From JAZRUY01 sp045598845 (GTDB taxonomy: Bacteria; Verrucomicrobiota; Lentisphaeria; Victivallales; Victivallaceae): DNA of 6,845 nucleotides. The notes beneath the pieces were generated by a model. It was not told the DNA's origin. It searched no databases and worked only from the letters and a program-made list of their open reading frames with translations. Positions 1 to 4,695 of this stretch are shown one piece after another; the first letter of the stretch is position 1; each line of letters begins with the position of its first letter. The stretch lies in assembly GCA_045598845.1 (NCBI GenBank), contig JAZRUY010000077.1:1-6845 (forward strand), in the 5' to 3' direction. Position numbers and translations under genes: made by a program.

Positions 1-339
1 CGCGGCTTCGGCGATCGCCTTGGCCCGGCCGTGATAGTTGTACCCGGAACGGTCAAACACCACTTCCGTAACCTGCGCCGCCTTGGCGGCCTCGGCGGCC
101 AGCTTGCCCAGCAGAGCGGCACCGGCCATGTTCGGCTTGGCGTTCTCCGCCTTGAACTTCGAATCCAGTGTCGAGGTGCTGGCCAGAGTCTTGCCAGCCA
201 CATCGTCAATGAACTGACAGTAGATGTGATTGGCGGTAATACTGACGCAGAATCTCGGTCTCGCCGCAGTGCCGGAAATCTTCTTCCGGATACGCAGATG
301 CCTGCGGGTGCGCAGCAGTTTCTTATTGTTAACAGCCAT
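1..339 (-). CDS. rplR: 50S ribosomal protein L18 (3' end cut by window edge)
   Basis: L18 binds 5S rRNA and, with L5, anchors it in the central protuberance of the large subunit. The frame opens with ATG at 339 and stays open to base 1, giving 113 residues of an expected 115-122, so only the last few residues lie outside. The N-terminus begins MAVNNKKLLRTRRHLRIRKK, followed by ISGTAARPR, IYCQFIDD and GKTLAST. Near the edge is FDRSGYNYHGRAKAIAEAA, the typical C-terminal L18 block. The basic N-terminal arm is the family's RNA-binding extension. The start is fixed by a GGAG sequence at 347-350, seven bases upstream. It follows rplF after 25 bases, which is the standard spc-operon order; rpsE would be expected next, outside the window. 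The identification is secure. Confidence 0.96.
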   Translation of the reverse strand, partial: MAVNNKKLLRTRRHLRIRKKISGTAARPRFCVSITANHIYCQFIDDVAGKTLASTSTLDSKFKAENAKPNMAGAALLGKLAAEAAKAAQVTEVVFDRSGYNYHGRAKAIAEAA

Positions 340-364
340 TTTAACTCTCCATTACAGCCGCGGA

Positions 365-904
365 TTAACCAGCGGACTTGCCTTCCTTCAATATAATGCG
401 TTCATCAACATAGCGGATGCCTTTGCCCTTGTAGGGTTCCGGCGGTCTGAAACGGCGGATCTCAGCCGCGGTTTCCCCCACCAGACGCTTGTCGGCTCCG
501 CTGACGGTGATGGCACCGGTGGAAGCGTTAACGGCAACGGTCACGCCGTCGGGGACCGTATACTCGACCGGATGTGAAAAACCCAGACTGAGCACCAGTT
601 TCTTTCCGTTAAGCTGCGCCTTGTAACCGACGCCGACGATGGAAAGTTCTTTCTTGAAGCCATCAGTGACGCCGATGACCATATTGTTGATGAGGCTGCG
701 GGTCAGTCCCTGCATCGCGCTGGCCCGGCGGTTGGTTTCATCGGCTTCAATCACATGGATGAGATTGTCCGCTATCTCCACCTTCACCAGCGGCGGCATC
801 GTCATCGAGAGCTTGCTTTTGCCCTCGACCGTCACCACGGCCCCGTCAACCGCGACCTTCACACTGGAAGGGATCACGATCGGTTTCTTGCCAATTCGAG
901 ACAT
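365..904 (-). CDS. rplF: 50S ribosomal protein L6
   Basis: L6 is a large-subunit protein near the factor-binding region; it contacts 23S rRNA close to the sarcin-ricin loop. The 179-residue product is the normal length (about 177 in E. coli) with the two repeated L6 domains. It starts MSRIGKKPI, carries VGVGYKAQ and LSLGFSHPVEY in the middle, and has the L6 signature PEPYKGKGIRY at about residues 155-165 in the second domain. The tail KEGKSAG is slightly unlike the common Lys-rich ending but of expected size. ATG at 904 is supported by an AGGA sequence about seven bases upstream, followed by a run of A. It lies 24 bases after rpsH and 25 before rplR, consistent with co-transcription. No damage is seen. 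Confidence 0.98.
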   Translation of the reverse strand: MSRIGKKPIVIPSSVKVAVDGAVVTVEGKSKLSMTMPPLVKVEIADNLIHVIEADETNRRASAMQGLTRSLINNMVIGVTDGFKKELSIVGVGYKAQLNGKKLVLSLGFSHPVEYTVPDGVTVAVNASTGAITVSGADKRLVGETAAEIRRFRPPEPYKGKGIRYVDERIILKEGKSAG

Positions 905-928
905 TTTTTTTCCTATCCGTATAATGGT

Positions 929-1324
929 TTACCAAACGTAGCAGAGTATTTCACCGCCGACATTCGCCCTGGCCGCGTCAGAACCGCTCATCACTCCGTT
1001 CGGAGTGGTCAGAATGACGATGCCCAGACCGTTTTTGACCCGCGGCACTTCGCCGGCGCCGCAATGGATACGGCAGGACGGCTTGCTGACCCGCTTCAAA
1101 CCCTGAATAACCGGTTTGCCGCCGGCGTATTTAAGTTCGATCGCGAGCGTGCGGATCGCACCTTCGCCGCTGACGGCGAAATCGGTGATGTACCCTTCTT
1201 TCTTAAGCACGGCGGCAATGGCGGCCTTCAGATTCGAACTCGGCATATCGACCTTGTTCAAACCTGCCGCGAGACCGTTGCGCACCCGGGTCAACATATC
1301 GGCAATAGGATCTTGCATACTCAT
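929..1324 (-). CDS. rpsH: 30S ribosomal protein S8
   Basis: S8 is a primary 16S rRNA-binding protein that organises the central domain of the small subunit. In E. coli it also represses spc operon translation by binding the mRNA near rplE; nothing here shows whether that control exists. The product has 131 residues, matching the family. The N-terminus MSMQDPIADMLTRVRNG is nearly identical to the E. coli protein, MPSSNLK follows, and the C-terminus ends in NVGGEILCYVW, the conserved S8 ending. The loop normally reading STSKG is TTPNG here, still within the T-x-x-G pattern. The start at 1324 rather than the in-frame ATG at 1318 is chosen because GGAGG at 1332-1336 sits seven bases upstream, directly after the rpsN stop codon. 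The gap to rpsN is 12 bases. Confidence 0.98.
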   Translation of the reverse strand: MSMQDPIADMLTRVRNGLAAGLNKVDMPSSNLKAAIAAVLKKEGYITDFAVSGEGAIRTLAIELKYAGGKPVIQGLKRVSKPSCRIHCGAGEVPRVKNGLGIVILTTPNGVMSGSDAARANVGGEILCYVW

Positions 1325-1331
1325 TTGAAAT

Positions 1332-1336
1332 CCTCC
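1332..1336 (-). promoter_or_regulatory. Shine-Dalgarno site of rpsH abutting the rpsN stop
   Basis: On the minus strand the sequence reads TAAGGAGGA, where TAA ends rpsN and GGAGG lies seven bases before the rpsH ATG at 1324. This strong site decides the rpsH start over the ATG two codons later. It implies that ribosomes finishing rpsN can reinitiate at rpsH. Confidence 0.8.
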
Positions 1337-1522
1337 TTACCAGCTGGCCTTGGTCACGCCCGGAATCTGCCCCTTGGAGGCAAGTTCCCGGAAGCAGATA
1401 CGGCAAAGCTGGAACTTGCCGATATACGCCCGCGGACGTCCGCATGCCTTGCACCGGGTATAGTTCCGCACCGGGAACTTGCTGCCGCGCTCGGCCTTGA
1501 CTATTAAACTCAATTTTGCCAT
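1337..1522 (-). CDS. rpsN: 30S ribosomal protein S14, zinc-binding short form
   Basis: S14 binds 16S rRNA in the head of the small subunit. This is the short, zinc-ribbon type (also called rpsZ/type Z): 61 residues with Cys24-x-x-Cys27 and Cys40-x-x-Cys43. It contains the conserved stretches NYTRCKACGRPR and LCRICFRELA and ends in GQIPGVTKASW. The roughly 100-residue form without zinc, as in E. coli, is ruled out by length. The start at 1522 gives the classic MAKLS N-terminus and has an AGGGGG site five bases upstream. An upstream in-frame ATG at 1606 would run back into rplE and is rejected. The gap to rplE is 10 bases and to rpsH 12 bases. A second, zinc-free rpsN copy elsewhere in the genome is possible but cannot be seen here. 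Confidence 0.97.
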   Translation of the reverse strand: MAKLSLIVKAERGSKFPVRNYTRCKACGRPRAYIGKFQLCRICFRELASKGQIPGVTKASW

Positions 1523-1532
1523 AGTTTCCCCC

Positions 1533-2066
1533 TTACTCCTCAAAAGGAACTTCCAGAAGCCGGAGCAACGCCTTGGCGCCGTCGTCGTTACCGGCACTGG
1601 TAACAAAGGCGATGTTCACGCCGAGCGGGTACTTCAGCTTGTCGGCGTCGACTTCAGTGAACACCGACACATCGGCGATGCCGATATTATAGTTGCCGAC
1701 ACCGTCGAAACCGGTTTTCGGAATGCCGCGGAAGTCGCGGACGCGCGGCAGCGCGTTGTGGACGAAACGGTCGAGGAACTCGTACATCCGGCTGCCCCGC
1801 AGGGTAACCATCACTCCGACGGGCATACCGACGCGCAACTTGAAGTTGGACACGTTCTTGCGCGCCTTGGTGACCACGGGTTTCTGACCGGTCATGGCCG
1901 CGATGTGCTTCTGCGCTTCGGTGAAAGCGTCGCGCTCGGCTCCGGAACTGATACCGGTGGAAATTACTATCTTTTCAAGTTTCGGGATCTGCATGACATT
2001 CTTCAGGCCGAGTTCAGCCTGGAGAACACTGCGGATCTCTTCGTATTTTTTCTTCATATCAGGCAT
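1533..2066 (-). CDS. rplE: 50S ribosomal protein L5
   Basis: L5 binds 5S rRNA together with L18 and touches the P-site tRNA from the central protuberance. The product has 177 residues, close to the 179 of E. coli. Conserved blocks are QIPKLEKIV (about residues 26-34), GQKPVVTKARK (60-70), VGMPVGVMVTLRG (79-91), RVRDFRG (108-114) and the C-terminal DDGAKALLRLLEVPF. The usual NMGVGEA stretch after the first block is STGISSGAE here, a mild departure. The ATG at 2066 is preferred over the one at 2057 because a GGAG sequence lies about nine bases before it; that site sits inside the end of rplX. The gap to rplX is six bases. The reading frame is intact. Confidence 0.97.
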   Translation of the reverse strand: MPDMKKKYEEIRSVLQAELGLKNVMQIPKLEKIVISTGISSGAERDAFTEAQKHIAAMTGQKPVVTKARKNVSNFKLRVGMPVGVMVTLRGSRMYEFLDRFVHNALPRVRDFRGIPKTGFDGVGNYNIGIADVSVFTEVDADKLKYPLGVNIAFVTSAGNDDGAKALLRLLEVPFEE

Positions 2067-2072
2067 TTTGCT

Positions 2073-2354
2073 TTACTCCGTCTTTTCCGCTTTCGCCGGC
2101 TTGCTGTCAGGCCGCGAAACCAGTTTCACATTGGAAACATGCACGGATACGGACCGCTCGACCATTCCGCCGTTGGGATTGGCCTTGCTCTTTTTAACCG
2201 TCCGTTTGCCGATCTGGCGGTCTTTTTTGTCGGTAAATTCCAGCACCACGCGGTCATTCTTGCTGATGACGGCGGTAATGACCGCCTCTTCCCCGCGGAA
2301 ATCGCCGGAATTGACTTTGACTGTATCGCCCTTCTTGACATGATACTGTTTCAT
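2073..2354 (-). CDS. rplX: 50S ribosomal protein L24 (short C-terminus)
   Basis: L24 is an early assembly initiator of the large subunit that binds the 5' region of 23S rRNA through a KOW domain. The KOW segment is VKKGDTVKVNSGDFRG (residues 6-21). The glycine usually found three residues after this segment is Ala24 here (GEEAVI). A second conserved block reads NPNGGMVERS and VHVSNVKLV (59-79). After that, E. coli L24 continues for about 25 residues including a further strand with basic residues; here the protein ends after 14 residues rich in Lys, Pro and Glu, for 93 residues in total. The stop falls six bases before rplE, leaving no room for a frameshifted remainder. The ATG overlaps the rplN stop by one base (TAATG), indicating translational coupling. 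Confidence 0.95.
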   Translation of the reverse strand: MKQYHVKKGDTVKVNSGDFRGEEAVITAVISKNDRVVLEFTDKKDRQIGKRTVKKSKANPNGGMVERSVSVHVSNVKLVSRPDSKPAKAEKTE

Positions 2355-2719
2355 TAGAGCACCTCCGGAGCCAGCGAGATAATCTTCATGAAGTTCTTAT
2401 CCCGGAGTTCACGCGCCACCGGTCCGAAAATACGGGTACCGACGGGGTTCTTGTCTTTGTCGATTAAAACGGCGGCATTCTTGTCGAAACGCAGGTAGGA
2501 CCCGTCCGGACGGCGGATTTTAGCCGCGGTGCGGACCACGACCGCCTTGACGACCTGCCCCTTCTTGACCGTGCCGTCGGGAAGCGCTTCCTGCACGGCG
2601 GCGGTGATGATGTCACCGATTCCGGCGATGGTACGCCCCTGTCCCTGCACCGTCATCGTCAGAATCGACTTGGCGCCGGAATTGTCGGCCACCTCCAGAA
2701 TGGATTGCATCTGAATCAT
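2354..2719 (-). CDS. rplN: 50S ribosomal protein L14
   Basis: L14 binds 23S rRNA and forms an intersubunit bridge with 16S rRNA; with L19 it lies at the subunit interface. The 121-residue product matches the family length (122-123). It has the signature VADNSGAK (residues 10-17), GIGDIITAAVQEA, KIRRPDGSYLRFDKNAAVLI, and the typical C-terminal block GTRIFGPVARELR followed by KIISLAPEVL. ATG at 2719 is supported by GGGAG about nine bases upstream; the ATG three codons later is less well placed. This is the first gene of the classical spc operon, but here it follows rpsQ after only 24 bases with no visible promoter or terminator, so S10 and spc genes appear fused. Confidence 0.98.
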   Translation of the reverse strand: MIQMQSILEVADNSGAKSILTMTVQGQGRTIAGIGDIITAAVQEALPDGTVKKGQVVKAVVVRTAAKIRRPDGSYLRFDKNAAVLIDKDKNPVGTRIFGPVARELRDKNFMKIISLAPEVL

Positions 2720-2743
2720 AATTCAACTCTCCCTTCTGAAGAT

Positions 2744-3022
2744 TTAGTCCTGCACGGCGCGGCTGATGATTTCCAGCAGACGCCAGCATTTGTTCTTGCT
2801 CAGCGGGCGGGTTTCGGCAATACGCACGGTGTCGCCTTTCTTCGCCTCGTTCTTCTCATCGTGGGCCGTGAATTTCTTGCTGATTTTCACGACTTTACGA
2901 TACAGCGGATGCGTGGTAAGGCGGTCAACTTTCACGACAATGGTCTTGTCCTGGACATCGCTGACCACGATGCCGACGCGTTCTTTCCGGTTTCCCCGGA
3001 CTTCTGCAGTATTTTCACTCAT
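2744..3022 (-). CDS. rpsQ: 30S ribosomal protein S17
   Basis: S17 is a primary 16S rRNA-binding protein with an OB fold that helps fold the 5' domain. The product has 92 residues, slightly longer than E. coli (84) because of a hydrophilic N-terminal stretch (MSENTAEVRGN). The body shows RVGIVVSDVQDKTIVV (15-30), HPLYRKVV, KKFTAHDE, and the signature GDTVRIAETRPLSKNKCWRL (63-82). The start ATG overlaps the rpmC stop as ATGA (four bases), so the two genes are probably translated in a coupled manner; this also fixes the start. Confidence 0.97.
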   Translation of the reverse strand: MSENTAEVRGNRKERVGIVVSDVQDKTIVVKVDRLTTHPLYRKVVKISKKFTAHDEKNEAKKGDTVRIAETRPLSKNKCWRLLEIISRAVQD

Positions 3023-3228
3023 TTGTTCACCTCAGTGGCCTTCGCCGCGCGGGCGGTTTGCTCGGTGTAGATGCGCGCGATGTCGCGGCGGATCTCCCGT
3101 ACTCTGGCCGTCTTTTCCAGCTGACCGGTGCAGGACTGGATCTTGAGATTCAGTTTTTCGCGGTTAAGTTCGGCAACCTTGCTTGCGAGTTCCGCATCGG
3201 TAAGTTCCCGTATTTCCTTCATCTTCAT
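3019..3228 (-). CDS. rpmC: 50S ribosomal protein L29
   Basis: L29 is a small helical protein beside the nascent-chain exit tunnel, near L23. The product is 69 residues, with MKMKEIRELTDAEL at the N-terminus, a helical middle reading ELNREKLNLKIQ, and the conserved TARVREIRRDIARI block. It ends in an Ala/Lys-rich tail (TARAAKATEVNK). An in-frame ATG at 3261 would add 11 residues overlapping rplP, but the start at 3228 is preferred: GAGG at 3237-3240 sits eight bases before it and the resulting N-terminus matches the family. ATG at 3222 is a less likely alternative. The gap to rplP is 16 bases, and the stop overlaps the rpsQ start (ATGA). Confidence 0.96.
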   Translation of the reverse strand: MKMKEIRELTDAELASKVAELNREKLNLKIQSCTGQLEKTARVREIRRDIARIYTEQTARAAKATEVNK

Positions 3229-3236
3229 TTTCTGCA

Positions 3237-3240
3237 CCTC
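3237..3240 (-). promoter_or_regulatory. Shine-Dalgarno site deciding the rpmC start
   Basis: GAGG on the minus strand lies eight bases before the ATG at 3228, in the short gap after the rplP stop. It favours 3228 over the longer in-frame start at 3261 and over the ATG at 3222. Confidence 0.7.
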
Positions 3241-3244
3241 ACAA

Positions 3245-3658
3245 TTAGTCCTGGCGGGCAATGAACTTGCAGCGCAGGCAGAGTTTGTTCGCCGCGCGGC
3301 TCATCGCCTCCTTGGCCACCGCTTCGCTGCAGCCGGAAACCTCGAACAGCACCCGGCCCGGAAGCACCGGAGCGACCCAGCCTTCAACCGCGCCTTTTCC
3401 CTTGCCCATACGGACTTCCAGCGGTTTCTTGGTGAAACTGCGGTAGGGGAACAGACGGATCCACACTTTGCCGCGGCGCTTCAAATGACGGTTGATGGCG
3501 ACACGGGCTGCTTCAATCTGATTATTGGTAACGTACCCGCGGGTGAGCGCCTGTAACGCGTAATCGCCGAAATCCAACTTGTTGTTGGTCGTGGCGAGGC
3601 CGCCGTTATTTCCGCGCTGCACCTTTCTGTACTTTACTCTTTTTGGCATTAAAGGCAT
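3245..3658 (-). CDS. rplP: 50S ribosomal protein L16
   Basis: L16 sits beside the peptidyl-transferase centre and the A-site tRNA elbow and is added late in 50S assembly. The 137-residue product matches E. coli (136). It has MPKRVKYRKVQRG at residues 4-16, QIEAARVAINRHLKRRGKVW (47-66) and KKPLEVRMGKGKGAVEGW (77-94), which includes the conserved Arg83 that aligns with the hydroxylated Arg81 of E. coli L16. VEGW replaces the common VEYW. The C-terminus contains KLCLRCKF where KLPIKTTF is common, giving a Cys-x-x-Cys pair (127, 130). ATG at 3658 has GAGGAG seven bases upstream; ATG at 3649 is too far from it. The gene therefore overlaps the end of rpsC by 53 bases in a different frame. Confidence 0.96.
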   Translation of the reverse strand: MPLMPKRVKYRKVQRGNNGGLATTNNKLDFGDYALQALTRGYVTNNQIEAARVAINRHLKRRGKVWIRLFPYRSFTKKPLEVRMGKGKGAVEGWVAPVLPGRVLFEVSGCSEAVAKEAMSRAANKLCLRCKFIARQD

Positions 3659-4313
3659 AATCTTGCTCCTCAGTAGAGTCTTTGTGACAAATCCAAACCT
3701 TCACACCGATCTTCCCTGCGGTGGTGTTGGCCTCGACAAAACCGTAATCGATATTCGCTTTGAGGGTGTGCAGCGGCACGCGCCCCTCCTTGTACTGCTC
3801 CTCGCGGGCGAGTTCGGCACCGCCCAGGCGTCCGGCGCAGTTGACCTTGATACCGTCGGCTCCGGCTTCCATGGCCGACTGGATCGCCCGCTTCATGGCG
3901 CGGCGGAATCCGATACGGCGCTCCAGCTGCTGGGCGATATTCTCGGCCACCAGCACCGCGTTGGTCTCGGCTCTGCGGATCTCGGCGATCTCGGTAAGCA
4001 CTTCCTTGCCGGGCACCAGTTTGGCCAGCTCGGCGCGGAGATTTTCCAGTTCGGCGCCTTTCTTGCCGATCAGCGCTCCCGGACGGGCGGACGCGATGAT
4101 AACGCGCACCCGGGTGGAGAAACGCTCGATTTCAATACGGGCGATAGACGCGCTCGCGTACTTTTCCTTGATGAACTTGCGGATTGCGAGGTCCTCATGC
4201 AGCCACTCGCCGAAAAGATTCTTTCCGCCGAAAGACTTGCTCGGGAACCATCTGGATTCCCAGTCCTTTCTCAGGGCAGTCCTCAATCCGATAGGATTAA
4301 CTTTTTGTCCCAC
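3606..4313 (-). CDS. rpsC: 30S ribosomal protein S3
   Basis: S3 forms part of the mRNA entry tunnel and helicase site in the head of the small subunit. The product has 235 residues (E. coli 233). It begins MGQKVNPIGLR and has a KH RNA-binding domain with the GxxG loop IGKKGAE at about residues 82-88. The C-terminal S3 domain reads GRLGGAELAR (161-170) and EGRVPLHTLKANIDYG (176-191). The start codon is GTG at 4313, giving the invariant N-terminus; GGGGAG lies six bases upstream. The last 17 or so residues, a basic tail ending KKSKVQKGAARK, are encoded within the 53 bases shared with rplP. It lies 12 bases after rplV. Confidence 0.97.
   Translation of the reverse strand: MGQKVNPIGLRTALRKDWESRWFPSKSFGGKNLFGEWLHEDLAIRKFIKEKYASASIARIEIERFSTRVRVIIASARPGALIGKKGAELENLRAELAKLVPGKEVLTEIAEIRRAETNAVLVAENIAQQLERRIGFRRAMKRAIQSAMEAGADGIKVNCAGRLGGAELAREEQYKEGRVPLHTLKANIDYGFVEANTTAGKIGVKVWICHKDSTEEQDYAFNAKKSKVQKGAARK
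3666..3671 (-). promoter_or_regulatory. rplP Shine-Dalgarno site inside rpsC
   Basis: GAGGAG on the minus strand is seven bases before the rplP ATG at 3658 and encodes Glu-Glu in the S3 tail. It fixes the rplP start and shows that the long overlap with rpsC is used. Translation of rplP probably depends on ribosomes passing through rpsC. Confidence 0.75.
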
Positions 4314-4319
4314 GATTCA

Positions 4320-4327
4320 CTCCCCTC
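4320..4327 (-). promoter_or_regulatory. Shine-Dalgarno site for the GTG start of rpsC
   Basis: The minus strand reads GAGGGGAG, ending six bases before GTG at 4313, and partly overlaps the TGA stop of rplV. It supports a non-ATG start for rpsC, which is also required by the conserved S3 N-terminus. Confidence 0.7.
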
Positions 4328-4661
4328 ACTTATTATCCGTCAAAATGATTTCCACATGACTGGTCCGCTTGCGGATCCGTCCCGCGGAACCGCGCGCCTT
4401 CGCCCGGAAACGGCGGATGATCGGCCCGGGGCTGACCAGCGCGGCTTTTACGAACAGCGACTTGCGGTCCGCGTCACAATTGTTTTCGGCATTGGCAACG
4501 GCTGAGCGCAAAGTTTCGCCGATGAGGTCCGCCGCTTTGCGGGGGCTCAACTCGACGATCGCCAACGCGTCAATGACTGACTTGCCCTGCAGCAGACGCG
4601 ACACATGGCGCGCCTTCTCGGGGGAAATCCGTACATTTTTCGTCAAAGCTCTAACTTCCAT
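4326..4661 (-). CDS. rplV: 50S ribosomal protein L22
   Basis: L22 contacts all domains of 23S rRNA; its long beta-hairpin lines the peptide exit tunnel. The product has 111 residues (E. coli 110). It begins MEVRALTKNVRISPEKARHV, has the helical ALAIVELSPRKAADLI and SAVANAENN blocks, and carries the tunnel hairpin GPIIRRFRAKARGSAGRIRK (79-98), then RTSHVEIIL. An in-frame ATG at 4769 would add 36 unrelated residues inside the preceding gene and is rejected. The Shine-Dalgarno is weak (GAG about eight bases upstream), unlike the other ribosomal genes. It normally follows rpsS; here a secreted-protein gene ends 34 bases upstream instead. The protein itself looks intact and conserved. Confidence 0.97.
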   Translation of the reverse strand: MEVRALTKNVRISPEKARHVSRLLQGKSVIDALAIVELSPRKAADLIGETLRSAVANAENNCDADRKSLFVKAALVSPGPIIRRFRAKARGSAGRIRKRTSHVEIILTDNK

Positions 4662-4695
4662 AATCGGTTCTCGAGTTTTTCCTGTTGTTTTTCTT

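Noticed and set aside
2040..2100. S8-type translational repressor site at the rplX-rplE junction, as in E. coli
   Set aside because: I could not draw a stem resembling the S8 target in this stretch, so it is not claimed.
1479..2357. Plus-strand frame of 292 codons
   Set aside because: It is antisense to rpsN, rplE and rplX, which are all certain. The His/Asp-rich translation resembles no protein family.
3229..3261. 11-residue N-terminal extension of L29
   Set aside because: It would overlap the end of rplP, and the ribosome site at 3237-3240 points to 3228.
3579..4505. Plus-strand frame of 308 codons
   Set aside because: It is antisense to rpsC and rplV. It is explained by GC-rich codon use on the other strand.
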